Assembly: GCA_035041965.1 (NCBI GenBank)
Contig: JAPYMA010000028.1
Coordinates: 45,827 to 109,826, forward strand
Origin: Anisakis pegreffii
Lineage: Eukaryota > Nematoda > Chromadorea > Rhabditida > Anisakidae
DNA length: 64,000 bases
Direction of reading: 5' to 3'
The position numbers were made by a program, and so were the translations under genes. This document shows positions 34,955-47,605 of this stretch, one piece after another. The notes beneath the pieces were generated by a model that was not told the origin of the DNA, did not search any database, and saw nothing but the letters and a program-made list of their open reading frames with translations. Within the stretch, counting starts at the first letter, position 1. Every line of letters begins with the position of its first letter.

Positions 34955-35084
34955 TGGTTGTAATTGAAAAGAGATGTTGTTTGTTATGATATTTTTGTGG
35001 CGACTAGCGCGAAAAACTAGCATATAATGATAGATAGTACTCAATAGAAGATAGTACTTAAATCAAATACAAATGGTTGAGCAA

Positions 35085-35242
35085 TTGACCGATAGTGTAC
35101 TGGTGTTTAGATGCTGGGCTTTGAGGATCCGATCTGTTCAGAAGACGTGAGTTCAATTCAGAACAAGAGATAATCAGGAGGGCTTAGTTTAGACAATTTT
35201 TTTAATTTGTAAACGAGATACGAGGAGAATAAAGATATCTTC

Positions 35243-35285
<43 letters not shown>
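35085..35285 (+). mobile_element. tRNA-like SINE with (AAT)n tail
   Basis: A tRNA-like head with GTACTGGTGTTTAGATGCTGG as a degenerate A box and GAGTTCAATTC as a B box, followed by about 80 nt of body and an (AAT)n tail at 35246-35283. It lies between the converging 3' ends of the coiled-coil gene and the P-glycoprotein gene. No second copy was recognised here, so the call rests on promoter-like boxes plus tail. Confidence 0.45.
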
Positions 35286-35288
<3 letters not shown>

Positions 35289-35343
35289 AATGAGTTTAGA
35301 AATATGGTAGTGTCGTCTTGATTTTATACAGTGCATCGGACAT

Positions 35344-38300
35344 TTATTGAAGATTCTGTTTTTGCGTGAGTTCAGCATAAAGGCCATTCAGTTGAAGCAG
35401 TTGTTGATGTGTGCCTTGTTCCACTATGCGGCCCTGTTTTAGAACAACGATCAGGTCGGAATTTTGGATGCTGGAGAGACGATGGGCGATCACTATACAG
35501 GTTCGACCACAACGTGCACGATCGAGGGCCTCCTGGACAATCTGTAGCAAAATTTGGGATTAGAATGATGATTTGACGGTGTAAATGTGATTATGTTTTA
35601 CTTGCAATGGAGTAGGGAAGCAGTTGAGTGGATTGGAAGCATTTTAGGAGGTGTAGAAAGGTGTTGATGACGTGAATTCATTGTTAAAATTGATTGGGAA
35701 GTCGGATTTTACTGGTTTATCTTTTTTTGAGGGGAAGGGGGGAGATGTTTTTGCATTTGTGACAGATTTCGTTTTGCGATTGGATGCGCTGAAGTGACCT
35801 TTTCGCTAGCTGAGTCGAGGGCACTGGTAGCCTCGTCCAGGAGTAGAATTTTCGGGTCGCGGATGACGGCCCGGGCGATGGCGACACGTTGTTTCTGGCC
35901 ACCCGAAAGTTGGCCACCTTTTTCGCCGACTCGAGTCTCATAACCCTGGAGTTAGTTGATCAATCAATCGCGATTGATCAGTTGATCCTATTGATCTGAA
36001 ATGATCTGCAATAGAGTCAGTCGTCACCAACCAGAGCCATTTCGGTGATGAACTGATGGGCGTTGGCGAGTTTCGCAGCCGCCACAATCTTCTCCTCGGG
36101 AACATTCTCCAGACCGTAAGCGATATTCTCACGAATGGAATAATTGAATAGGATGGGTTCCTGCCCCACCAGAGCAATTTGAGATCGTAAATGATGTAGG
36201 TTTATATCGCGTATATTCACTCCGTCGAATCTCTGAAAGTGGCATTCAAGCAGACAATTGCTTGACGTTACACTGCTTTGATTATGTGGCTGCTCTTTTT
36301 TTGGATGCTTACGATTGGCGAATTCGATTTACTGACTTTATTTATGCAGGAATTTTATGTTCAGGTAAGATTTCTCGCCGGATTACGCGGCCACAGGAAA
36401 AATTTGATGTTTTAAGGAAATTCATGAAGCAGCGGTTGTTTGGTTGATCGCTGTGAGCGATCGGTGGAATATTCATTTTGTAGAGCTATGATTACTTATT
36501 GGATTGGTAGTTGGCTACGATTAATTATGCAAAGTATTCACGGCAACTAATTAATTGTAAATACTTAGTTGCGTTCACTTGGCCTGCTCGCCTAGCCAGC
36601 GGGGCGGCTTCAGTCAAAGCTAAAACAGTGCGAACGGAAACGCAAGCATTGTGCCCAGCAACGTTACAAACGTTTGATAGCTTGCTTGCCAATCCATGTA
36701 ATCCATGTAATGAAGCAGCGAACAAAGGCCGAACGGTCGGAAATACCAATGGGGCTGCCCGATTTGCCAAAATCGCCCGTTCGTCCTTGCGGCTACTGAG
36801 TCTTTGACCCACCGATTTAGATCATTTTACTCATTTACCGTCGGTATCGATCACTGCAGATTGATCAGATCGATGAAATCGCCACTAAAAGTGTCCAAAT
36901 CTGATCCACAACTTACCACTTCCCCCTCCATCGGGTCGTATAGCCGTTCGATCAGCTGCACCGTAGTGGATTTCCCGCAACCACTTGGCCCAACCAGAGC
37001 CACTGTTCGTCCTTTCGGGAACTCCATCGACGTACCACGCAGGATCAGCTGTGTCCTGTTGGTTGGATACGAAAAATACACGTTATTCAGGGCCACCTGC
37101 CCGCTGATATCCTGCAAATCGTGATTTGTCAAAAGTATTTTTATGTGCATGTATATTGATTCTGTCGCGACGGAGCGCGAAAGAGAAGCGCGAAAGAGAC
37201 GATTCGTCAGGGACACCAAAGTGATATGTGAAATCAACCTTTAAATCTGTACTTGAGCTGTATATGTATAAGATGTACACGGATATCATGCACTATCGAT
37301 TCGGATGATGAAACTTAACTTTCGTATATCTCATTTGGAGGGTCCCCTCCCTTTTATGTTTGGATCTGAATGCTTTGTGTTTCGATATATAATACAGTGT
37401 TAATACACAATAAAAGCCCAAAGATTCACAGCCAAGAGCAATTGCGAAGCGCAGTACGAATTGAGTACGAATGCGAGAGTTTGGTGGCTGATGGAGCACA
37501 AAATTTCAGAGCGACACAAAACTGACGATCGTGAGGATAAGGTAAGAGAGTTTGGATATCTCTAATGCTGGAATTCATGAATAGTTTTGTAAGATTGATC
37601 AGATGTATCCGACCAATAAGAGCTCGATCAGATGAATCCAATCAATAAGATCAATCAGATCAATAAACGTCTGAATAAACTCACAAATCGCTGACCGCCA
37701 CTCGACGAACTGTCTATTTGTGGCTGCTCGGCAAGCATACCGAAAATCAGGCCGGCACTAAAACGTGCACGAACGTATTCTGGAAAATACGTGGCAAACG
37801 CTAGCAAACTCATCGAGGCTGCATTCAGCGCTTCGATCACTCTGAAATAATTTTAAGTTTGCGATCGGGATCAGGAACATGATCTTCGCAGGAAATTGCG
37901 AAGAGTTGTTAAAGAGTGAACTTATTTTTCGGGCAAAAAACGTTTGCCCGCAAAGTGTTTTTGCCGGCCGCGAAGTAAGTAGTTTAGCGAGAAGTGGGTA
38001 GTTTGTTGCACTCACTGGAAAACAACGAAAGGATCCGAGTTGTGTGTCGAAATCAACCAAACACCGAAACGATAGGCACAAGCAAAATTGATGAAGATAA
38101 AGCACACATGCAGTGCAAACGTGAAACCCTCAATCAGCGATCGTGTGATGGCTCGACTATGTGGACGTCGCATCTGAGCACTGAACTCCTCGTAGAAGTA
38201 TTGCTCCCGGGTCAAGTACTGCACCGTTTTATAGTTCTCAATCGCTTCAGTGGCCAACTACAAGTGAATTCATCAAACTCAAGTTAAAATCTCGCCTGAT

Positions 38301-41300
38301 TGCGAGTTAAACCTTTTAATGACAATCAGATTATAGAATAATTTGTGTTAGCTTGTTGTCATTTCGTTTATATTGAAGTGTTTTTTGGATAATACATACA
38401 AGCCGGATCATAGCTTGGCTCAGGCTGACAACATTAATGATATTGGTACGCCACTCGGTTTCAAGCAAAACTTTCCTCCGCGAACGGAAATCGAACCCGC
38501 CAAGTACCAATTACCGGTTGGGGCTCTACCTCTGAGCTACCGCGGAGACCGTTCAGTCTCTGCCGAGTGGTTGTGCTGTTAAGATCGCAATCAGTTCTTC
38601 AGCGCACGAAGTGTTTTTTGCTATTTGTTTCGATATTTTTGCGCATTATATTTGTTCTGTTGCCCATCCTTTATCAGTACACCATCCCCACTGTTCAAGA
38701 GACTCCGCTTACCCTAGACGGTTCAGTGACCATCATAGCGTCCGCATGTGAGCGTCGTTTCAAGTACTGTGCTATGATGGTTTGTGCTGAGATGAGTGCT
38801 AGTGCTGTGAGTAATCCAATCGGGGCCATTTTTGGCCCATACGAGAACGCTATCGCTATACCGGAGAGAATCGCCGAAATGCTTTGCAACACATCAGCCA
38901 AACTGAAATAGAATTCAATTTGATTGGGTTTTGGTTCCTCCAATCGTGATCGAATGATCAAATCTTATCGATCACTGGCTGTATGAATGATCAAGTGTCT
39001 CAGTACCGTTGATCTATAGCAGCTCGTATATTCGGTGCATCCGTGGCAAGTCGAGTGGTCAGCTTGCCCGAGGCATGCTCCAACGAATCGAAGTAGCCAC
39101 CGTCCTGGAATGGGTATGGCGATAGATATTTGGCTGCTGTATCATTCGGCCCTCTACTCATTCTAACAGCTCAATATTTCTCCAGTTGAGCTTCTCGCCA
39201 GTCTTTTAGTAAAATATCAACTGCTTTGGGGGATTTTTTTTTGTTGAAGGAATTGGGGTGTTTGGGCTGGCTGTCTCGGACCTGTTTCAAAATATGCGCG
39301 AAAAGTTTCGATCGTAGACGATAGGTGAGCGATTCGCCGGCCCAACCCAGCAGGAAGCCACCGAAAAAGGTGACCAATCCAGCCGATACGCCCAAAATCG
39401 TGAAATAGATCGCGTTCCACTGAGCACCATTCAGTTTCGCTTCATTGTCCGGTTGTGAGAGTGACTGAAAAAATCATCTGATTGCAAGTAACTGAGTTCA
39501 AATGAGAAATTTCAACTGAACGTTTGTGGGTCGTCTATAAAAAATTTAATATCCAAATTATGAAGTGAAATTTATGTTAGAAAAGGTGTCTCGCAGCTGT
39601 CTGCAACACTCACCATAAACATTCGGCCGTAAAGAATCGAAAATGCCGGAAATGTGAAGCCTTTTAGAATGGATGCCACCAGTGCAAATATAAGCAAATG
39701 CCATTCATGTCGGGCAAATCGTAAAATTTCACAGATTCCAGCAGATCTGACATTGTGTTGCTCGGCTTCTTCCTTAAAATGATACGGAATGATTTTGATT
39801 TGAGGTTTTGAAGCGAGGTAACTCAGCGAACAGCACCCAAAAAAAGTCTTCACTAACCTTAATTTCTGCCAAAATTTTCTCACTTGCAGAAGCGTTTGAT
39901 AGAGCCCGTGACAGACGTTTTCGATTGCTCAAAGGTGTTGTTGTAGAAGCGTTGCTGCTGTCCAGTGTAGAACGTCGACTTAGGCTTGACATACGGCGCA
40001 ATTTAGGTGATTCGATGACGACTTCTGAAACGGTGCCTCGTGGAATTTTTTAAGTTATGAACAGTTTTTGAGAAATGAGAGTAAATTGAATGCTGGTGAG
40101 ACTGTTGTAGATGATTATTGGAAGCTGTTACCGTCGGGGTGATGGGCTTTTTCGATCTCTTGAGCTTTTACCAGCTGTTTATAGACACTGTCCAGTTTCA
40201 TGAGGTCGTCGTGAGTTCCTTGAATCATATGAGAACACTCAGTGATATGTGTAAGTTTAGGAATGAAACTGAAGCGAATCTTCCTTTCAAGGATATGAAG
40301 GCGTGAAGTGAGTGATCCTATGAGCTCATTAGATTATCCAACGTCAAAACTGACCAGATTCAATGATCTTTCCATGATCCAACACAACAATACAGTCCGC
40401 ATTGCGAATTGTGGAGAGGCGATGTGCTATAGTAAGTGTGGTACGACCAGCACTAGCCTGAAATTGAAATTTTATCGCGCGTTTTCAGGTGACTTTGATT
40501 TCAGGTCAGTCAAACCCGATTTCAGGTCCTGGAAGATGCAAGGACCTTATCGATAGCGTGTTGTACGAGGCGTTCACTTTCTGTGTCGAGCGCACTGGTG
40601 GCCTCATCCAGCAGTAAGACTTTAGGGTCACGAGCCAAAGCCCGAGCTATTGCCAGGCGTTGTTTTTGTCCACCAGATAGCTGCACACCACCTTCACCGA
40701 TCCGTGTTTTATAGCCCTGGAATTCAGCTTGATTCAGTTCATATCGATTGATCAACTGTGATCGATCAGATCAATGAAATAGCCGCCTGATCGATCAGAT
40801 CAGCTGATCATACGCGGTTTAGTTGGTCAGATTCAGTCAGAAATCGCTTGCCTCAGGTAGTTGCTTGATAAAATTATGCGCATTTGCCATTCTGCACACA
40901 CGTTCCATATCTTCTGCACTTATGTCAGCTTTGCCTAAAATATTAGCAGATGAATTGGATTTATTATCGATCAGAAATGTTCAGTAGACGTCGTCAACTT
41001 GGAATTTATTCGCATATCATTCGGATACTCGAATATCCCTTTCAGGTATCCAGATTTTTCAGGTATGATTCGAATTTTGCGATACTATTTTCCAGAAGTA
41101 ATTCACGCACTGCAGAAGGTACCCACCTAGGCGGAGGTTCTCTTCGATGGTAGTGGCGAATAGAACAGGTTCTTGTGAAACGACTGCAATCGTTTGACGA
41201 AGCCATCTCAAATTCAGTTCATTCACAGGCACACCATCGACTAGTACCTGAAAAAAAGGAGTAATTTCAGAGTCACCTTTGCGCTTAGGCTCGAATTTGA

Positions 41301-44300
41301 ACTCCAATTACCCATTTGAACTTGATTTTTAAGCTTTTTATGATGGATAATTGGATAATAGATACAAGCCGGATCATAGCCTGCTGGCTCAGGTTCACAA
41401 CATTAATGATATTGGTACACCACTCGGTTTCAAGCAAAACTTTCCTCCGCGAACGGGAATCGAACCCGCCACGTACCAATTACCGATTGAGGCTGTACCT
41501 CTGGGCTACCGCGGAGACTGTTCAGTCTCTGCCGAGTGGTTGTTTTAAGATCGCAATCAGTTCTTCAGTGCACATAATGCGAAACTGATCTGATGAGCGT
41601 CAAACGCTACAATCAGAGCGAACTGATCTGTTCGCGATCACGACAACATAAGGAATAATAACAGATATTTGGATAATAGATACAAGTCGGATCTCTTTTC
41701 ATGATGTTTTCACGATCTATGATGTAGTTTTGCTTACTTTTCCACTTGATTGTTCATAGAATCGCAGTAACAGGCCGAGAAGAGTGGATTTTCCACATCC
41801 ACTGTGGCCGACGAACGCGTACGATTTGCCAGCTGGTATCTTGAAATTTAAATTGTGTAAAATTTTGTGTAATTTGTCATGAAATGGAGTGTTTTATGAG
41901 TGGAAAGAAACCTTAATGTTGATTCCATCGAGTACTTTCGTATCGGGTCGTGTTGGATAGCTGAAGTGAACGTCGCGGAATTCTAGTTCACCGTTCGGTT
42001 TATCAATTTTTGAACCGGACGAACTTTGACTGTCGATTTCAGGTTTCTGTAATTGTAGCAACAGTAGCAGATCAGGTAAAGTTTTGAAATTTGATAGGGA
42101 TCAATCAGCACAATCGATTGATTGAAACAGTTGATCATCTTGATCAGTTGATCTGCAGCGATCAGTGGAAACGAACCCGATCAATGATTTGAAAAATACG
42201 CGTGGCCGCATTACGGGCGCCCATTATTGCGCCCATCTGAGGTACGGCTTGACCAAGCGCTATGGCACCTCCCATAACAGCCCAGAAGGTGGCAAACACT
42301 GTACCCGGAGACACGCCTTGCTCAATAACCAGTTTTGTACCATACCTGCAGTTCAGTTAATGCATTGCTGAGATCAGAGTATTGAATTGAGATCGGATTT
42401 TCGATCATTCAGTGATAAGATCAGATCAGATCAGATCAATACTTGATTTGGATCAATCGCTTTCCAGCAATCTCAGATCAGTCTGGTCCAAAAAAGCGCC
42501 CCTCTATATTTGCAGATTCAATGCATGGATATAAGGCTAAAAGATGGAGAACGTCTCACCAGAATCCGATACCCATTGCAACGAACAGCAAACAAAATAT
42601 CCAGGCTGTACCGAACGCGAGGAAGAATGCTTTGCGGATGCCGAATCGTGCCGCACCTTTCAGCTTCGAATCATACCTGAAATTCAGTGAAAAACCCTCT
42701 AGAGACTGATATTGCTTGTTTTTTTTTTCAGGTCAAGAGATTTTTTTCAGATTAGGAGATCAGGAGGATCACTCTAGACTGATATTTTTTTCCCTCTAGA
42801 GGCTGATATTTTTCAGATTAAGACAGTGTGATTTCACCAGATTAGGAGTTTATTAGGTATAAGATTATGATTACGACACTCACCTAGCAATCTCTTTCTT
42901 TTGACCATTGAAAGCAAGCACTGTCCTTACACCCATTATTACCTCTTCAGCTATAGCACCAGCTTTGCCATATTCAGCTGATTCCAGACGAACACTTGTA
43001 GAAACTAACTTCAAATATGGTTTTGTAACAAAATAGTAGTCTCTGAATAACCTCATGGCTATATCTAAACTCAAATTCAAATATATTATAAGATCGATTG
43101 GATAGATCAAATCGTTTAGTATGTTGGTGTGTTGTTCTGCTTGGTTTGTTCCAGAATTGATCTTTCGATTGAAAGTGGACAATTTTATAAGAGAGATTGA
43201 TTATTTTGTCTGAAATATGACATGTTTCGATTGAAAATGGGTATTTCCATAAGATAAATTGATCATTTTGATCAAAATGATCAGAGATTTATTGTTATTT
43301 ACAAAGTTATTATTTGTTATGTATTTACTACTTACTGTTACTGTTATTTGTCAGTTATTTTGAAGTGAGGAAGCTATGTGTTTAATTGTGTAAGTATTTA
43401 AATAGTTGTATTTGAATGATCGTGAAGAATTGTTTGAAGTCATTGTCTAAGTGAGTATATAAGTCACAAACGAATCATCAAACGAACTCGTATAAGGAAT
43501 GCGATTAGACCAGCCATTGCTGGAACGAATGCAAGCATAACCAACGTTAGTCTCCAACTGAAATATTTTTGCTTGATATGACACTTGGAAGAGTTTAATA
43601 TGAATTGTTTGGTGTGTGCATTCAAGCCATCCAGATTTGTCATCGTTAGGCTTAGGAGGAAAGTAGATCGATGGATGTGGATGTGGCTAGCTCTTACCTG
43701 AACGAGAACGCCACTATCATGCCACCGATGAAATTGGCCGCATATGTGAAAAGAATACCCATTTTATCGCCGATGCCGTCTTTGATTCGGTCGATTCCAC
43801 TTAAATTTGTTGTCAGTGTTGATCAAGATTTTCAGACAATTCAACACTTCAATTAGAGCCAAAAAGGAATCTAGAAAGGCAACTTCTCTTACTCAGACAT
43901 CTCGGTGGTCAGTTTACCGGCTTCATTCACATCGAACCAGGCCATATTCTGTCGCAATACGGCCGCAAAATAGCGTTTTCGGATGTGATGGATTTGACGT
44001 TCGCAGAGGATATGCCAGCATGAGTTCTGCAGATAAATCGAGAATGAAATGGAACAGCTAGCTTAGGCTTAGGTAGGGTGAGAGTTAAGATTTGGCTGTA
44101 TCATACGTACAACTCTGCAGTAACTCATCACAGTAAAATCACACGTACAGTGCATTCAATGGTACAGTAACTGAAATAATTGCACCTGGATTACCTGGAT
44201 TGGCCAGCAGGCTATCAAACGTTTGTAACATTGCTGGCCAAAATGCTCACGCTTCCATGCACATTGTTTTAGTCTCAATTTACGTCACCCCGCTGGCTGG

Positions 44301-45113
44301 CTAGGCGAGCAGGCCAACCGAGCACAATCGAGTAATTAACTAGTTTCCATGAATATTCAGCATAATTAATCGTCGTAGCCAAATATCAATCCAATAAATA
44401 ATCCTAACTCTAGTAATATAAATATTCCGTGGATCGCTCGCAGCCGTTGACAAAACAACCACTCGACGTCCAAGTAACAATACTCCGCAATAATTGTAAC
44501 TGTAATAATTCAAAAGCCAAGGTTTAGAATTACCGAGCAAAAGGCGAGCACGAATATACCGAGTCCATATCCAACATATTCATAAATGGCCGTCATGGCA
44601 CCATCGTAAAATTGCGGATAGTTGAAGGTACCGTTCCTCCACTGTCGTTGACCAACAATCAGGGCATCAGTAAGACCTTTAAAGATCACTGACGACACCG
44701 AATTGAGGCCACCTTGAGCCAGGCCAAACACCAGACCCACACTCATCAGTAAGTAGTCGAAACAGCTGGCGTAGCGGTACTGAACACGGTAGATTTTTAG
44801 GTGATCTTGTTGGGTATGCTGGATGGAAAATGGGTGCTGTGAAGTGATATGTTCAAAAAACGTGATGGATTCTAGAGCTTAGGAAGTAACTTACAATTTC
44901 TTTGAAGCTTATTTGATTGATTTGATCGCCTTTTGTTTTCAATTGATCTTCTTTATTATTGATAATAGGTGGATCCGGTTGAGCTTTTGGGTTCTTCATG
45001 TCTAAATCGACATCCTTTAGCACGGCAGCTTCAACCGCTTGTCCGGAGGCTTTACGGTCCAGTTTCCGTGTTATGGAGACCTGTTCCGATGCAGATTCGT
45101 CACATTTGCCCAT
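35344..45113 (-). CDS. P-glycoprotein (ABCB-type full ABC transporter)
   Basis: 26 exons with unbroken phase give 3942 nt, 1313 aa: 44895-45113, 44534-44818, 43893-44026, 43698-43799, 43488-43557, 42884-43008, 42560-42676, 42177-42345, 41912-42046, 41738-41839, 41127-41247, 40852-40934, 40546-40716, 40355-40457, 40132-40218, 39858-40024, 39614-39772, 39282-39464, 39007-39104, 38731-38902, 38016-38257, 37685-37841, 36917-37111, 36032-36232, 35799-35945, 35344-35541. Layout is TMD1-NBD1-linker-TMD2-NBD2. NBD1 has Walker [11 protein letters not shown]-loop VVSQEP, signature LSGGQKQR, Walker [12 protein letters not shown] and H-loop IAHRLS. NBD2 has [34 protein letters not shown] and IAHRLS, so both ATP sites are intact. 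It exports hydrophobic compounds across the plasma membrane. An acceptor (TTACAG) lies 6 nt before the ATG, consistent with SL trans-splicing. Exon 12 ends in a GC donor. The linker is Ser/Arg-rich. Introns carry SINE and RTE-derived insertions. Confidence 0.96.
36488..36715 (+). mobile_element. Short non-autonomous RTE derivative, copy 1
   Basis: About 225 bp in a P-glycoprotein intron. Its centre (TTGGCCTGCTCGCCTAGCCAGCGGGG-like) matches the 5' end of the LINE at 8120-8145. Its 3' part (GGAAACGCA...CAGCAACGTTACAAACGTTTGATAGC) matches the last 60 nt of the same LINE, including the ORF end. The tail is the 9-nt repeat AATCCATGT. A leader of about 85 nt is shared with copy 2 but not with the LINE. 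It probably used the LINE machinery in trans. Confidence 0.75.
37160..37450 (-). repeat. Dispersed repeat shared with 51.4 kb (inverted)
   Basis: About 280 bp matching 51395-51680 in opposite orientation: CTGTCGCGACGGAGCGCGAA, TCACTTTGGTGTCCCT, AAGTTAAGTTTCATCATCCG and ATATCGAAACACA. It lies in the P-glycoprotein intron 37112-37684. Neither copy encodes a recognisable protein. The element type is unknown. Confidence 0.8.
38373..38625 (-). mobile_element. tRNA-derived SINE, copy 1
   Basis: On the minus strand a tRNA-like core runs from TCCGCGGTAGCTCAGAGGTAGAGC (A box) to GGGTTCGATTTCC (B box). Acceptor arms TCCGCGG/TTCGCGGA still pair. The anticodon loop would read GGT (Thr-like), but position 33 is C, unusual for a working tRNA. 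About 60 nt precede the core and about 110 nt follow (AAACCGAGTGG...ATTAATGTTGT...GATCCGGCTTGTA), ending in ATTATCC units. It lies in the intron between exons 38731-38902 and 38016-38257 of the P-glycoprotein gene. Confidence 0.8.
41340..41700 (-). mobile_element. tRNA-derived SINE, copy 2
   Basis: Same element as at 38.4 kb, with the tRNA-like core at about 41450-41520 and a tail of ATTATCCA repeated twice (RTE-like octamer tail). A further 120 bp (41550-41700) is shared with the copy at 57.5 kb, so the full element is longer than the tRNA part. It lies in the P-glycoprotein intron between exons 41738-41839 and 41127-41247. Confidence 0.8.
44183..44405 (-). mobile_element. Short non-autonomous RTE derivative, copy 2
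   Basis: Inverted partner of the 36.5-kb copy. It ends in ACCTGGATT repeats followed by GGCCAGCAGGCTATCAAACGTTTGTAACATTGCTGGCC, a clear match to the LINE end at 5161-5215. GGCTAGGCGAGCAGGCCAA matches the LINE 5' region. The leader ACGATTAATTATGC is shared with copy 1. It lies in the second P-glycoprotein intron (44027-44533). Confidence 0.75.
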
Positions 45114-45999
45114 TCTGAGCTGTAATGTTATTCATTGCAAGTATTTTTTAACGAAACTTTTAATCAGAGATCGTATTAGTTGATCCGAATATCGCGAATA
45201 GATCAAGTATCAGTATTGGATGAGCATGACTTTGGAATATTGGATCAAGTATCGTCCAAGCCGCCGTTTCATTTCGAGATATCGTGCAAAATTAAACTCA
45301 GAACACGATTGCTGGCGTAATTTGGAAAACTTTTTGAAAATTTAAGCAGCACTATTTACAGTTAGTTGATTATTTTGAAAACAAGGAAGTTATAAGAAGA
45401 AAAACGCAGCGGAACGAGACACTTGAAGCGATGATGTAAATGGGCGTTAATATGACCGTTTTGAGCGGTTCAAGCAGCTGAATGAGGAACAAGGAATTTG
45501 AATGTGCGCTTATCAGTTGATTGTGGTGTTGCTATCAGTTATCAATTGCTGCTTTAATAGCTGTTCAATGCGTGAACAGAATGACGGCAGGTGAATTGCT
45601 GCATATTTTGCTTTCTGATTTATGCTCTATGACGTACTGAATGAAATTTGATCAGAAATCAGAAAGTACTGATCACATATGATCATTCCAATCGATCAGT
45701 TTTGATCTGAGGATAGATCAAACAGTATTTTGTTTTGGAGCTAGGGTTCACTTGATGTGATTGATAGGAGAGCATTTGATTTAGGCTAGAATTGGGGTTT
45801 GAGAAGCTTGAACTTGAAGAATTTGTTTTGGGTTTGTAGGCAATGTAGGTTCGAGTATTCAGAGTTTAGTTTTATGAGTTTAGTTGCTATTTGTAGCTGT
45901 TGATATCATTTATGGTTTATTGTAGTAGAGGACACCTCAATAAAAGAAATCAGTGATAAATACTTTGCGTGTTATCAGTTTGCGCACACAAAGTGTCCG

Positions 46000-46047
46000 C
46001 TTTATGTCCGCTCTAATCAGATTCTTCTGATTAGAGCGGACATAAAG
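46000..46047. repeat. Perfect 22-bp hairpin
   Basis: CTTTATGTCCGCTCTAATCAGA is followed by TTCT and its exact reverse complement. It lies 0.9 kb upstream of the P-glycoprotein start. No terminator or transposon context was recognised. Confidence 0.95.
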
Positions 46048-47529
46048 CATAAAGTGTTGCTGAACCATTTGGACATGAACATGAACCACAGCATCAGTGC
46101 TTTTGACCATAAAGCATTAAACATAAACCATCAGTGCTTTTGACCACATCTGATCTCGAATCGATCTGTCTGATCGTACACAATTTGATCACTGGATGAA
46201 ACAAATTGTTGCATAGATTTTAACTGGAAAAAAGCATGATATGATATCCCTCATAATCAGTTTGCATCAGTGGTTTTGTTATGTTCATATTATTCACATC
46301 ATTCACGTCGATTTTCACTTTTAACTGTTGAAGCTTAATGATGCAATTGTGTCTGAGCATTGCCTACGAAAATCTATTCAACTGAATGCATTCTGATTTC
46401 ACGTAACTTCAAAAAATTTCATGTTATGTTTATTAGATTCATTTGGAATCACCTAACTGATTAATGAGCGAGAGTACAAGTTCAGTGCATCTTTTTTATA
46501 ACAATTGCAGTTTGATTATCAAATCGTTTATATATATATATAAATATTGATGAATTCCCACCAGCAAAGAATTTTTTAGATGGATTTCTCATTTCATATC
46601 ATTTCATTCAACAGTGTTGAGTTGGCTTCAATCGGTTGAGTGCTCTCTGAATTGTACGGTTATAGATTAATGCTATTAGGTGCGTGAGATTTTGCTGAAG
46701 TGATTCGTTTTGGAAGGTTCGAGGTTTGGAAATCTGATTTGGAATCAGATTTTCGATGTTAGTCGCTCGATGCTGACGTCAATTAAGGCGTTGATTGAGA
46801 GCGTTGATTTGATTAGCTGCTGCACTTTAATTACAGAATACCAGCAGCTTAAAGATGGCGGCTGGCCTTTCGAGTGACGTCGTGGTTGGTGTTCGAATAA
46901 TTTGAATCGAATAATTCGAATCGAATAATTTGTGACCGAATCCAAAAATTTAATAATCGTTCACTTGACTTGACTTCAGCTAGTGACTGATTAGAGTTGA
47001 TTAGACGTTTGATAGGCATAATATAATTGGGGAGTGTGTTTTACTTTCCATGGAGTGAACGGACATTCTGAGTAGATTCGAGGAATTTGAAAGTACCTTA
47101 TAGGTGTAATTTAGAGTTATGGCTGTGCAGAAATTTTTTGAGGTGAGTTCTGATGGAGTATAATTGCGCGATAGTGACATGTGCTCAGAATGTGTAATTA
47201 AACGTGATTACATAGAGATAGATTCGTTAATGGAATAAACTTTGACTTCGACGAGAACTAAGCTCTTAAGTGGTTAGCTTAAGTTGTCAAACCTGTTATT
47301 ATGATCTAAACCTTTTAAGATTGTTCATTCGAAACTGAGCAAAACTCTTCATATGCATGCTCATATTATTGTATCGGAATTTAAACGTCTTCTAGAGAAG
47401 ATTCATTCAGCTTTTGTGTTGTTTGATTTCGATTTGCAATTGTTTCAAGTGATCTGATCAATTCAACTCTAAAAATTCAGAGTGAAAAAAGGGTATTTTC
47501 GTGAAAGTACCGCATTAAGCGAAGGAATC

Positions 47530-47605
47530 AGGCTGCTCTACTCAGATCTCTTCAGTCCAGTCTGAACTCGAAGTCTGGACTGAAGAGATTTGAGTAGAGC
47601 AGCCT
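47530..47605. ncRNA. 34-bp near-perfect hairpin, pre-miRNA-like
   Basis: Arm 47530-47563 pairs with 47572-47605 over 34 positions with two exceptions, one G/T pair and one T/T mismatch, and an 8-nt loop. A stem of this length with few mismatches could be a miRNA precursor or a short inverted repeat. Which strand is transcribed cannot be told. Confidence 0.45.

Noticed and set aside
34400..35044. 214-codon minus-strand ORF
   Set aside because: Shadow of the last exon of the 572-aa coiled-coil gene, which has consistent phase and splice sites on the plus strand.
38486..38560. Functional tRNA-Thr gene
   Set aside because: Position 33 is C, the stems are imperfect, and the core is embedded in a repeated SINE body with tail; same for the copy at 41450-41520.
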